Source: JAQUTK01 sp963677415 (GTDB taxonomy: Bacteria > Bacteroidota > Bacteroidia > Bacteroidales > JAQUTK01). From it: a stretch of DNA of 64,000 bases. The DNA is taken from assembly GCA_963677415.2 (NCBI GenBank), contig CAXXFJ010000044.1:1-64000 (forward strand). Reading direction: 5' to 3'. The notes beneath the pieces were generated by a model. That model worked only from the letters and a program-made list of their open reading frames with translations. It did no database searches and had not been told where the DNA came from. Positions 52,995 to 61,597 of the stretch are shown here, one piece after another. Numbering within the stretch: the first letter of the stretch is position 1; the number at the start of each line of letters is the position of its first letter. Made by a program: the position numbers and the translations under genes.

Positions 52995-54062
52995 TCAATC
53001 CGTCCATCTCTTCCCGGCCGCGTCCCAGCACTTCCTGTTGTCCGGTCGGGGAGGCGCATCCCGAGGGATCACCACCCCGCACACACTCCGCACCCCGCTG
53101 TGGGGATCCACATCCTCATACGGGAAGGGCACATCCTTGCGAAGCTCCAGCCGCATCCTCTCATCCAGCCTCGTCCGCGTCGCAGTCCCTTTGCGGGCAA
53201 AATTGGCAAAATACCTTTTCGCCTCCTCCGTATCACTCATGGCACGCACCTTTCCCTGCTGGATGATATGATCCTTAAACACCCTCGACATCAGCGGAAT
53301 ATGATGAATATACTCCACCGGCATTTGCTGATTCATCCCGATTATCTCCACCCAATACTGATCCTTGAAAGCCCTGTCCACGCCCACCTCCATCTCGTGC
53401 AACTCTTTCTTTTGAGCCAGTTTTTCATAATCAGGAACAAGATTCTTGTTGTTGGGGTTGTCGTCGGAGTTGTCGGCGATGGAATCAGAGTCCGCGTCAG
53501 AGATCCCGTTTTTGACAGACACCGGGTTGGCATGAGGATAAGAGTTAGAATCAGAAAAAGAAGTTTTGCCGTCGTCGAAATCTTTCTTTTCTTCCTCTGC
53601 CTGAATTGCACAAGATTCCATTTCCTTTCCTTCTATTTCTTTTCCTTTAATTTCTTTTATTTCCTTTCCTTTTATTAGCGCCTCGTTGGATGCGTATTTA
53701 TCCTTGAGCTCCAGTAACTTATCCTGTTCCAATATTGCTTTTTTAAGAACGAATTTACATTTTTTATCATCGTATTGCTTCATTTTTCGATCCATATCTG
53801 CCGAAGAATAGTACTCACCATCGAAAGAAAACAGATCAAAATCATTCAGAATCGCCAGCACCAAGACTTTATTTGTATTAATCCTGCGGCAATGCATCAA
53901 CAGTTCCGACTTATGAAACCGATAATTCTCATGTCTTCGCAGCAATTCCTGTAAAGAAAACAAGACCCCATAGCCGGCCATTTTATATTTCTCGATCAAT
54001 CGGATCACCCTGGAATCCTCCATGAATTCCGCATCATGCGGAAAATAATAATTGTCTCTCAT
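52995..54062 (-). CDS. DUF4373 (Lin1244/Lin1753-like) replisome-organiser-like protein
   Basis: A 355-residue protein. The N-terminal domain (about 1-95, YYFPHDAEFMEDSRVIRLIE ... YGVLFSLQELLRRHENYRF) is the DUF4373/Lin1244-type winged helix found in phage and plasmid initiation proteins. A repetitive charged linker follows (about 125-150, KGKEIKEIKGKEIEGKEME) with Ser/Asp-rich stretches. The C-terminal part (about 230-355) resembles no domain I know. It probably recruits the primase-helicase encoded 29 bases downstream. Confidence 0.82.
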   Translation of the reverse strand: MRDNYYFPHDAEFMEDSRVIRLIEKYKMAGYGVLFSLQELLRRHENYRFHKSELLMHCRRINTNKVLVLAILNDFDLFSFDGEYYSSADMDRKMKQYDDKKCKFVLKKAILEQDKLLELKDKYASNEALIKGKEIKEIKGKEIEGKEMESCAIQAEEEKKDFDDGKTSFSDSNSYPHANPVSVKNGISDADSDSIADNSDDNPNNKNLVPDYEKLAQKKELHEMEVGVDRAFKDQYWVEIIGMNQQMPVEYIHHIPLMSRVFKDHIIQQGKVRAMSDTEEAKRYFANFARKGTATRTRLDERMRLELRKDVPFPYEDVDPHSGVRSVCGVVIPRDAPPRPDNRKCWDAAGKRWTD

Positions 54063-54077
54063 TTTAACGGTATAAAT

Positions 54078-54686
54078 TTAAAGCGTCATATCCTTGGAAT
54101 AATAAACTATCACCTTACCCGAACCATAGCGGCGCAGGATCGAAGCCTTCACCCAGAAATCCAGGTCGCGCAGCGCCATTGACTTATTACAGCCCGTGAT
54201 CCGCTGATAATCCATGCGCGACATAAACACATGAATGTCGAGACACTGCATCGCCAGTGCCAGTCGTTCGGAAGGAAGCAACTCGGGCTTGTCGTCCGGC
54301 TTCTCTCTGCGTGTCAGCCGCATGGACGACAGCTTCTTCTTCATCTCCTTGGACACCCTCAGATGCACACTATTAAACTGCACCGTCGCCGAGTTCACCT
54401 CACTGCGATCGGCCGTCGCATTACTCTTGAGTGAAACCGAGAAGAAGCCCAGCCCCTCCAGTTCGACCACATCGCCCAGCGTCAGATGCCGGGCCATCGC
54501 CTCCGACACGGCAGACAGCATTCCCATCAGATCGCCCCTTGTAAAAGTCGACGCATCAGCGATCTCCTTCAGCAACACATCGCAAGTCACCCTCGTTCCG
54601 TTGACGATCCGCGCATGCAGCAGCCCCTTCTTCTCCACCTCTCCATAAGGAGTAGGAGTCTTGTACAAGTCATACAGTGCCCCCAT
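54078..54686 (-). CDS. HU-HIG DNA-binding protein with C-terminal winged-helix-like region
   Basis: A 202-residue protein. The N-terminal HU-like domain covers about 1-125 (MGALYDLYKTPTPYGEVEKK, TFTRGDLMGMLSAVSEAMAR, VVELEGLGFFSVSLKS). A C-terminal helical segment (about 145-200, MSRMDYQRITGCNKSMALRD) looks like a helix-turn-helix. Such proteins bind DNA; the role in the module is probably architectural or regulatory. Its ATG lies 2 bases after the stop of the IS-split small gene. Confidence 0.83.
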   Translation of the reverse strand: MGALYDLYKTPTPYGEVEKKGLLHARIVNGTRVTCDVLLKEIADASTFTRGDLMGMLSAVSEAMARHLTLGDVVELEGLGFFSVSLKSNATADRSEVNSATVQFNSVHLRVSKEMKKKLSSMRLTRREKPDDKPELLPSERLALAMQCLDIHVFMSRMDYQRITGCNKSMALRDLDFWVKASILRRYGSGKVIVYYSKDMTL

Positions 54687-54688
54687 CC

Positions 54689-54871
54689 TTAAGAAAGTTG
54701 CGCCTGACCTTGGTCAAACCTTTGATTGACCTTCGTCATTCCCTCGCCGTCCGAAGGTGAATCGGAGCACGCACACAGACGCACCAACTCACGCATACCT
54801 GCGTTTTCACTCTCTTTGTCATACATACCTGTAGGACCCTGAAAGGGGTTGACTCTTTTAGCTTCTAATTC
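54689..54871 (-). pseudogene. 3' part of a small gene split by second IS3 element
   Basis: From the IS edge the minus strand reads ELEAKRVNPFQGPTGMYDKE, SENAGMRELVRLCACSDSPS, DGEGMTKVNQRFDQGQAQLS and a TAA two bases before the HU-HIG start. The open frame, its exact abutment to the next gene and the unbroken composition support a real coding end. The 5' part is at 56350-56426. I do not recognise the family. Confidence 0.6.
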
Positions 54872-54897
54872 TGATTTTAGTAGACTCTTTATTTTTT

Positions 54898-54954
54898 ATC
54901 TCTGACTACAGTTGACTCCTTTATCTTTATCTCTGACTACGGTTGACTCTTTTA
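54898..54954. repeat. Subterminal 26-bp repeats of second IS3 element
   Basis: Two near-identical units (54898-54923 and 54929-54954) of form ATCTCTGACTACRGTTGACTCYTTTA, spaced 31 bases. Each contains the TIR core GTTGACTC. A further GGTTGACTTTGCTCTTTT lies at 54972. Confidence 0.7.
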
Positions 54955-55034
54955 GAACAAGACCCTAAAAGAGGTTGACTTTGCTCTTTTGAAGCTCGGA
55001 AATATCCGATAGGTTTGTTCTGCAAACATACATA

Positions 55035-55970
55035 TTATATCTGCACAGGCAAATTGTTTTGCAGATATTCTTCCCGATAACTTCTCCATCTTTTCTTGAT
55101 GGGTCCATTCATAAGTGAAGCTTCCATCGGTGTCATCATATCCAGACTCTTATGAGGTCTTTGGGTGTTGTAGAACTCTACAGCTTCTGCAACGGCAGTT
55201 CGCACCTCTTCGATATCTTTAAAATCACGATACTCCAGGAATTCATGTTTGAGGATCCCATTTACACGTTCTGCAATCGCGTTCTCTTTCGGATCTCCTT
55301 TCTCCGTCATGCTTATCCGTATATGGTTCTCTTTTAGAAGTCTGGTATATGAGTCGCTGGCATACTGAACACCACGGTCTGAGTGGTGGATTAAGTCAAG
55401 CCGGTCAGCCTCTTCTATCCGTGATAAAGCTTGTTGAAGAGCCCGGATTGTGAACTCCGTTTGTAAGGTTGGGGCGACATAATAACCCACAATCTCCTTG
55501 TCGTAAGCATCGGTAATCAAGGAGAGAAAGCAGAACTTCTCACGGATCCTGATATAAGTGATATCACTCACCCACACCTGATTGGGGTGCTCCACAATCA
55601 GATCCTGTATCTGGTTCGGATATAAAAGATAAGGATGATTGGAATCCGTCGTCCGGATTCGTTTTCTTCTTTTCCTTATGGTCAGACCATAAACACAGAG
55701 TATCCTACAGAAGGAATCCCGCCCAAGGCTGTATTCCACACCAAAATAGCTTTTATACATTACCCATAACTTCTCCCCACCGATGCCGGGATCTTTTCCA
55801 CGGATTTCATGTACATATTCAAGTACGAACTGTACCTTTGCAGCATTCTCTAAACCGTGATCCAGATACTGGTAATAGGCTTGCTTAGATACACCAAACA
55901 GACCGCAAAGAGCCTTTGTATGATACAAAGGAGCTCCTGTGTGAAGCCTTACTACTGTTTGGTGCCAGCT
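55035..55970 (-). CDS. IS3-family transposase OrfB (frameshift product part)
   Basis: The DDE integrase part. Motifs are WVSDITYIRIREK (first Asp), HHSDRGVQYASD (second Asp) and ERVNGILKHE (Glu), with HTH_21-like KQAYYQYLDHGLENAAKVQF before them. It has no ATG near the start; the frame reads back to the slippery run at 55969-55975 through SWHQTVVRLHTGAPLYHTK. A TTG at 55928 gives a 297-residue frame. The catalytic residues are intact. Confidence 0.88.
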   Translation of the reverse strand, partial: SWHQTVVRLHTGAPLYHTKALCGLFGVSKQAYYQYLDHGLENAAKVQFVLEYVHEIRGKDPGIGGEKLWVMYKSYFGVEYSLGRDSFCRILCVYGLTIRKRRKRIRTTDSNHPYLLYPNQIQDLIVEHPNQVWVSDITYIRIREKFCFLSLITDAYDKEIVGYYVAPTLQTEFTIRALQQALSRIEEADRLDLIHHSDRGVQYASDSYTRLLKENHIRISMTEKGDPKENAIAERVNGILKHEFLEYRDFKDIEEVRTAVAEAVEFYNTQRPHKSLDMMTPMEASLMNGPIKKRWRSYREEYLQNNLPVQI

Positions 55971-56305
55971 TTTTTTCGGATTGGAATCTGAAACATTTCC
56001 TCCGCAACGTCTATCATTGTATCAAAGGCCGTAGCGCGCATCTTTTCATGTTCCAAATCCATCTTTACTTTTTTCAGTTCCTTTTTCAATCTGGCAATCT
56101 CTTCGGACTCTAATCTTTCCCGTTCTTTTTTCATAGATTCATCCTCCTGATTTGGTTCTGGTGCAAAGGTATGCATCCAACTCAATAACGTAGTACGGTT
56201 TGCTATCGAATATTTCCGGCAAACCTCTTTGTTACTCATTCCGTCAAGATGATCCTTGACCGCGGATATGCGTAACTCATCTGAATAATGACCTTGATTC
56301 TTCAT
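55952..56305 (-). CDS. IS3-family transposase OrfA
   Basis: A 117-residue protein: N-terminal helix-turn-helix (about 8-50, RISAVKDHLDGMSNKEVCRK), then a charged coiled coil (about 58-95). It ends IRKKAGTKQ at the frameshift site. Confidence 0.87.
   Translation of the reverse strand: MKNQGHYSDELRISAVKDHLDGMSNKEVCRKYSIANRTTLLSWMHTFAPEPNQEDESMKKERERLESEEIARLKKELKKVKMDLEHEKMRATAFDTMIDVAEEMFQIPIRKKAGTKQ
55969..55975 (-). promoter_or_regulatory. Programmed -1 frameshift site of second IS3 element
   Basis: AAAAAAG on the minus strand, inside a run of seven A, at the orfA/orfB junction, in the same IRKKAG context as the first element. Confidence 0.75.
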
Positions 56306-56349
56306 CGTTTCTAATTTTTAGTTGAACTTCTGAGAGTCAACTAAAATCA

Positions 56350-56426
56350 GTGCTAGACATACCGATCAGAATGTCGCGCAGTGCGAGCGGTTTGTTCTCT
56401 CTTTTCTCAGAAAAATAGTTATTCAT
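56350..56426 (-). pseudogene. 5' part of a small gene split by second IS3 element
   Basis: From ATG at 56426 the minus strand reads MNNYFSEKRENKPLALRDIL, IGMSST and then enters the IS end. With 54689-54871 it would make a protein of about 85 residues directly upstream of the HU-HIG gene. The exact frame at the joint cannot be fixed because no clean target duplication is seen. Confidence 0.55.
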
Positions 56427-56634
56427 TTATAAGATTTTATAATTACTCTGCAAAGCAAGTCATAATAAACAGATTTTACTAATCAGTACTGAAATAGGGG
56501 TAATTATTATTATAGTATTTTTGGACGTGAAGAAACCGTCTCAAAATAACTAAAAACAGCCGGACGAAACATTCAATCCTGAAGGCAGAAAATGAGGCAC
56601 AACACAGGAGTCTATAAACAATAAATAAAAAAAG

Positions 56635-57189
56635 ATGACAGCAGAAGAAGGAAATCCAGAGCCAGTAGAAAGTAGAGCATCCGCAAAAAAACCAGCCGAT
56701 GAGAAGACAGACAAAGAAAAAGCAGATGAGGTTGTATTAAAAGCATTGAAAGAGTTGATACAGAAATTGCAGAAAAAGATAATCGACGATTGTTTTGAAA
56801 AATTCGGTATTAATGCAAACGATGTGGTACGAAAATCAACACTTTCAACATCCACATCCGGCAGGATAGCCCTGGGAGAAAACGTAGTAACCACCAGTAG
56901 CGTGATGTTTCTTGAAGGTCTTTTTGAGACTATCGGCCGTCAATTCAACATTAACGGATTGATCGACTCAATGAAGACTGTATCAGGCATAGAAGAAAAT
57001 CTATATATGATAAGAGCGACGTCGGAAGAAGCTTCACGCCATCCGGAATGGATAAATCTATTTAATCTGATAATAAGTTATTCCACACTTGTGCAGATGC
57101 TCGAGGAAGCTAAGGAGGCCAAGGCAGTCAAAGCAGAAAAGAAGTTGAAGCAAATGAGGAATAAATGGAGAAGAAATATGAAGAAGTGA
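56635..57189 (+). CDS. Hypothetical charged protein
   Basis: A 184-residue soluble protein. Its N-terminus is rich in Glu, Lys, Pro and Ala (about 1-45), then helical (VVLKALKELIQKLQKKIIDD), and the C-terminus is strongly basic (KKLKQMRNKWRRNMKK). No family is recognised. It is the first plus-strand gene of the island and may be an accessory or regulatory factor; no partner is evident. Confidence 0.55.
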   Translation: MTAEEGNPEPVESRASAKKPADEKTDKEKADEVVLKALKELIQKLQKKIIDDCFEKFGINANDVVRKSTLSTSTSGRIALGENVVTTSSVMFLEGLFETIGRQFNINGLIDSMKTVSGIEENLYMIRATSEEASRHPEWINLFNLIISYSTLVQMLEEAKEAKAVKAEKKLKQMRNKWRRNMKK

Positions 57190-57356
57190 TGCAAGTGGCC
57201 CTTCCTCAATTAATCGGGAGCTATTGAGTGACTAGGGTCGCAATACTGAGAATGCATTTGTCCGTGAGGATGAGTGCATTTTCTTTCTTTTAGGGAGACT
57301 AGTGATTCTGTTTAATAATTATTTCCTCTCTTTTTCGCTGGTTGCTTTTATTTGTT
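57190..57356. other. Intergenic, upstream of XRE gene
   Basis: An AT-rich spacer holding the promoter of the following operon. A weak fold-back AATGCATTTGTCCGTGAGGATGAGTGCATT lies near 57252-57281 and may end the hypothetical gene's transcript. Confidence 0.4.
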
Positions 57357-57364
57357 TATCTTTG
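57357..57364 (+). promoter_or_regulatory. Putative -7 box (TATCTTTG) of defence-like operon
   Basis: TATCTTTG, 33 bases before the ATG at 57398 and 54 before the alternative ATG at 57419. Confidence 0.45.
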
Positions 57365-57397
57365 TTCAAACTCTGACAATTCAAAAATAGAAAAGTC

Positions 57398-57706
57398 ATG
57401 CTACAAAAAATAAGAACTATGTTATTTGCCGATAAAATTCGACAATTGAGGGAACAAAAACAAATGTTACAACGTCAATTAGCCTCTGCGTTGGAGATCG
57501 ATACCCCAATGTATAGCAAGATTGAGCGGGGCGATCGTCCTGCGAAGCGTGAACAGGTTGTTATCCTTGCAAAAATTCTTTCTACCAACGAAACTGAATT
57601 GTTGATCCTTTGGTTAGCCGATAAAATATTGGGGGAGATAGAAGCTGAGAATGAATTGGCGGAAAGGGCCTTGAAAATAGCCCAACAGACCCTAAAACAT
57701 AAATAA
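57398..57706 (+). CDS. XRE-family helix-turn-helix regulator
   Basis: A 102-residue protein with an HTH_3 domain (about 10-65, DKIRQLREQKQMLQRQLASALEIDTPMYSKIERGDRPAKR) and a helical C-terminus. Similar regulators head restriction and defence operons in Bacteroidetes. The start may be the Met at 57419, which begins the family-like MLFADKIRQLRE. The next gene starts 23 bases after its stop, so it probably controls the operon. Confidence 0.85.
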   Translation: MLQKIRTMLFADKIRQLREQKQMLQRQLASALEIDTPMYSKIERGDRPAKREQVVILAKILSTNETELLILWLADKILGEIEAENELAERALKIAQQTLKHK

Positions 57707-57729
57707 TGAAGGTGATATAAAAAACTACG

Positions 57730-60336
57730 GTGATGGATACAAATGCATTATTTCAGAATGGTTCAGTTTGGTTACGTGCAGATTTTCATTTGCATACGAA
57801 AGCTGACAAAGAGTTTTCGTACAATGGAGAAGACAATGATTTTGTAAATCAGTATGTAAATACGCTTGTAGAACAAAATATTCGGGTTGGCGTAATAACC
57901 AATCACAATAAATTTGATGCAGGCGAATATAAGGCAATTGCTACAAAAGCCCGCAAAGAAGGCATTTACATACTTCCGGGTGTGGAATTGTCGGTAAACG
58001 ATGGAGCTAACGGTGTGCATACATTAGTTGTTTTTGATCCAAATCAGTGGTTGACTGATGGCAAAGATTACATCAATCAATTTATAACCTCCAATTTTTT
58101 AGGGAAACTCAATTATGAGAATGATAATGGGCGTTCCAATCATAGTTTGAAACAAACCTTATTGCAATTGGATGAGCTAAACAAGAACTTTTTTGTCATA
58201 ATGGCTCATGTAGAACAAAACAGTGGATTGCTGAACGAATTTGATGGCGGACGGATTAAAGACTTAGGAAATGATCCCTTATTCAGGAAATCGGTTATTG
58301 GGTTTCAAAAAATAAGAACGATTGATTTGAAAAACAAGCTGAATACATGGTTAAACAACAGCCTTCCATGTTTTGTGGAAGGGAGCGATCCAAAATCCAT
58401 GGATGAAATAGGAAAAGGAGAATCTTGCTATTTGAAACTCGGTGATTTTAATTTCGAGGCAGTAAAGTTTGCATTAAGTGAAACCTCAGATCGGTGTTCT
58501 AAAGATGGTAATCATAACCCAACAAACTCGTATATACGATCCGTTGCCTTTCAGGGAGGTCTGTTGGGTGGAAAACAGATCTTTTTTTCTCCTGAACTTA
58601 ATAATCTAATTGGGATAAGAGGAAGTGGTAAATCGTCCATTCTTGAAATAGTAAGGTATGCACTCAATATTCCTTTCGGTTCGCAAGCAGCTGATAAGAA
58701 ATATAAGGACGGATTAATTGAGCATGTGCTGAAAAGCGGAGGAAAAGTCGTTGTAGAGATTGTAGACAGGCACGGAGTTGTTTATACAGTAGAACGTATC
58801 TACGGACAAAAAGAGGATATTTTTAAAAACGAAACATTGCAGCAAGGTATTACGCTGGATGCTATTCTTCAGCAGCCGATCTATTTTGGTCAAAAAGACT
58901 TGTCGAGCAAGAATGATGATTTTGAGAATGATTTAGTAAACAAACTAATCGGAAGCCGGTTAATTCATGTACAAACAAAGATAGACCAGAAAAAAACGGA
59001 GATTCAACGTCTTGTAACTGAGCTGAAGAACTTGGGCAATCTATCTCTCTTGAAGAAAGAAACCGAAACAGCGAAGGCAAATGCAGAATACAGACTCAAC
59101 CTCTTTAAAGAGAAGGGTGTTGCAGAAAAATTGCAATTGCAAACCTCCTTTGAATCAGATATTAATCGTCTGCAAAATTTCAAGGCTGGGATTGATGCTT
59201 ATCTGAATGATTTAGAGGAAATCATTCAAAATCATGAACATTCTCTTCACAAAGAGCTTGAATCTACAACGAATCCGGAAATATTTGCGGAAGCTACATC
59301 TTTAGCTGATAAACTCAGAATAACAGTAGGACAAGTAAAATCAATGTATTCCGATGTTCAAAAGAATGGCATGGAATTTTCTGTTGTCATTGATAAACTG
59401 AAAGCAAAGAAAGAAGAATTAAAAGAAGAGTTTGCCCGGATCAAAAGAGAAATAAATATCCCGGAACTTAACCCGGATGACTTCATTAAGATTAACAGAG
59501 AACTTGAAACTTCAAAGCTAAAACTTATTGAAATAGGAAAGTCGGAAAGCAAGAGAATTGAACTGGGTCGTTTGCTGAATGAAGCTGTAAACAGCTTGGA
59601 TAAGCTGTGGTATGAAAAATTTAATCTGCTGAAGACGGAAGTCAATAAAATAAATGAAGTTGGAGGCAAGCTATTTATAGAAGTAAATTATAAAGGCCGG
59701 AAAGATAAATTTCTCTTGAAACTACAGGATGTATTCAGAGGCTCACGAATAAGTGAGGCAACGTATACGGCAATCAGCAACGATTATGCTGACTTTAATG
59801 ATATGCGGAAAGACGATTTTCGTAAGTTAGCAGACCGGTTGACAGAGAATCAAATGAACGAAGTAAAAAACAAATTCGTAGAAAATTTGTCGGATCTGTT
59901 GACTTATAAAGTCTCGAATCAGATAATTATCAACTTTGAAAAGACCCCATTGAATAAACATTCTTTGGGACAACGGGCATCTGCGCTGATATTATTCCTT
60001 CTGTCTCAAAAAGAGAATGACATCTTGATTATTGACCAGCCGGAGGACGACCTGGACAATCAAACCATTTATGAGGATGTGATTCGCGAAATTAAAAGGC
60101 TGAAAGGACAAATGCAATTTATCTTTGCCACTCATAACGCTAATATTCCGGTATTAGGCGATAGCGAAATGTTAGTAGCCTGTCAGTATGTGCCCGGTAA
60201 TGAAATTAAAATCGAAAGTGGAAGTATTGATTGTCAAAATATGCAAGAGAAAGTGATTCGAATTATGGAAGGCGGACAGAAAGCCTTTGATATAAGAAAA
60301 AATATATATAAGATTTGGGAGGACGGAAAACGATGA
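57730..60336 (+). CDS. TrlF-family protein: PHP phosphoesterase fused to SMC-like ATPase
   Basis: An 868-residue protein. The N-terminal PHP domain has LRADFHLHTKAD (H20, H22), ITNHNKFD, LPGVELSV and MAHVEQN, the metal-binding His/Glu set. An SMC-like ATPase follows: Walker A GIRGSGKSS (295-302), long coiled coils (about 430-650), then QRASALILFLLSQ, Walker B DILIIDQPEDDLDNQ (D769) and FATHNANIP. PHP domains hydrolyse phosphoesters, so the protein may be an ATP-gated nuclease. Members occur in defence islands; the target is unknown. It overlaps the next gene by ATGA. Confidence 0.85.
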   Translation: MMDTNALFQNGSVWLRADFHLHTKADKEFSYNGEDNDFVNQYVNTLVEQNIRVGVITNHNKFDAGEYKAIATKARKEGIYILPGVELSVNDGANGVHTLVVFDPNQWLTDGKDYINQFITSNFLGKLNYENDNGRSNHSLKQTLLQLDELNKNFFVIMAHVEQNSGLLNEFDGGRIKDLGNDPLFRKSVIGFQKIRTIDLKNKLNTWLNNSLPCFVEGSDPKSMDEIGKGESCYLKLGDFNFEAVKFALSETSDRCSKDGNHNPTNSYIRSVAFQGGLLGGKQIFFSPELNNLIGIRGSGKSSILEIVRYALNIPFGSQAADKKYKDGLIEHVLKSGGKVVVEIVDRHGVVYTVERIYGQKEDIFKNETLQQGITLDAILQQPIYFGQKDLSSKNDDFENDLVNKLIGSRLIHVQTKIDQKKTEIQRLVTELKNLGNLSLLKKETETAKANAEYRLNLFKEKGVAEKLQLQTSFESDINRLQNFKAGIDAYLNDLEEIIQNHEHSLHKELESTTNPEIFAEATSLADKLRITVGQVKSMYSDVQKNGMEFSVVIDKLKAKKEELKEEFARIKREINIPELNPDDFIKINRELETSKLKLIEIGKSESKRIELGRLLNEAVNSLDKLWYEKFNLLKTEVNKINEVGGKLFIEVNYKGRKDKFLLKLQDVFRGSRISEATYTAISNDYADFNDMRKDDFRKLADRLTENQMNEVKNKFVENLSDLLTYKVSNQIIINFEKTPLNKHSLGQRASALILFLLSQKENDILIIDQPEDDLDNQTIYEDVIREIKRLKGQMQFIFATHNANIPVLGDSEMLVACQYVPGNEIKIESGSIDCQNMQEKVIRIMEGGQKAFDIRKNIYKIWEDGKR

Positions 60337-61505
60337 ATGCCATCGAATTATTAGATATTATCAGTGCAGGGGAAACCAGCAAGGTGCAGTTTAAAAGAGA
60401 AATGGACGATGACAAATTTGCGGCAGAAATGATCGCTATGTCCAATTCTAAGGGTGGAGTTATTCTTGTGGGCGTAAAAGACCCAACAGGGGAAATTGCA
60501 GGCTTGACATATGAACAACTACAATCTTATAACAGTCGTTTGGCTAATGTCGCCAACGATAAGGTGAAACCGCAGATTTTCATATCAACAGAAGTCGTAT
60601 CAATCACTTCGGAAACAGGTGATAATAAGATTTTGGTGATTTATATCAATGAAGGTACCAATAAACCCTATAAAGATAACAGTGGTACGATTTGGATAAA
60701 ACAAGGATCTGACAAGCGAAGACTCATTGACAATAATGAGATTATGAGGCTTTTTCAGCAAAGTGGAAATTTATTTGCTGATGAAATGGAAGTATATGAC
60801 ACAAGTATCAGTGATATAGATGAAAGATTGTTTTCAGACTATTTCAAGAAAGAATTTAAAGTCTCCTATCAAGAAAAAGGGTTGAGTTATGAAGAGGCTT
60901 TAAGAGCAAAACGAGTTTTGCGAAATGATAAAGTTTCGCTTGCCGGTTTATTATTTTTCGGAAAAGACCCTCAAAATATCAAGCCTGCATTTACAATAAA
61001 AACGGTTTCTTATTTTGGAAATGATATTGCCGGTAATTCTTATCGTAATAAACCCGAAGATTTGAAAGGAACTATACCTGAATTATTCAAGCAAAGTATG
61101 GACTTCTTGCGAAGCAGTTTGCAACACACACAACAAGGACAGAATTTTAATTCAATCGGGATTTTAGAAATATCAGAGATTGTTTTGATTGAGTTATTGC
61201 AAAATGCCTTGATACACCGTGATTACTTTAAAAATGCTTCGATAAAAGTAATGATCTTTGATGATAGAGTAGAAATCGTTAGTCCGGGGAAACTGCCAAA
61301 TAGTTTAACAATTGAAGATGTCAAATATGGAAATGCCGTTATACGTAATAATCAGATAGCAATGTTTGCCACCCACACTCTTCCATATAGCGGCTTGGGA
61401 TCAGGAATAAAACGAGCTTTAAAAGAGCAATCTAATATTGAATTATTCAATGATGAGAAAGGAGAGCAATTTATCGTAAGAATTCCGCGAATTGAGCAAA
61501 AATAA
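60333..61505 (+). CDS. AlbA_2 (Schlafen-like) and HATPase domain protein
   Basis: A 390-residue protein starting MNAIELLDIISAGETSKVQF. The AlbA_2 domain spans about 10-130 (KREMDDDKFAAEMIAMSNSKGGVILVGVKD, KQGSDKRRL). A helical part follows, then a GHKL-type ATPase of the HATPase_c_4 group (about 270-385, EIVLIELLQNALIHRDYFKN, DDRVEIVSPGKLP, GLGSGIKRALKE). Such proteins are seen as regulators or effectors next to defence genes. The start at 60333 overlaps the TrlF stop; the earlier ATG at 60315 lies inside that gene. Confidence 0.85.
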   Translation: MNAIELLDIISAGETSKVQFKREMDDDKFAAEMIAMSNSKGGVILVGVKDPTGEIAGLTYEQLQSYNSRLANVANDKVKPQIFISTEVVSITSETGDNKILVIYINEGTNKPYKDNSGTIWIKQGSDKRRLIDNNEIMRLFQQSGNLFADEMEVYDTSISDIDERLFSDYFKKEFKVSYQEKGLSYEEALRAKRVLRNDKVSLAGLLFFGKDPQNIKPAFTIKTVSYFGNDIAGNSYRNKPEDLKGTIPELFKQSMDFLRSSLQHTQQGQNFNSIGILEISEIVLIELLQNALIHRDYFKNASIKVMIFDDRVEIVSPGKLPNSLTIEDVKYGNAVIRNNQIAMFATHTLPYSGLGSGIKRALKEQSNIELFNDEKGEQFIVRIPRIEQK

Positions 61506-61597
61506 GGCTCCTTTATTCTTTATTAAATTTTAAGATTATTGCAATTATTAATATATTTGTGAAACAAAGATAACTGCTGTCTATTGGAACGATTACT

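Larger units (their letters stand above)
54872..56349 (-). mobile_element. IS3-family insertion sequence (second)
   Basis: Terminal inverted repeats TGATTTTAGTAGACTCT (left) and TGATTTTAGTTGACTCT (right, read inward from 56349). It contains orfA and orfB joined by an A7G slippery site. It is a different element from the first IS3 copy. No clear target duplication is seen, so one junction may be altered. Confidence 0.85.

Noticed and set aside
53100..53678. A 192-codon frame antisense to the DUF4373 gene
   Set aside because: It ends in a Phe/Ser/Leu run made by the complement of the Lys/Glu linker; no domain.
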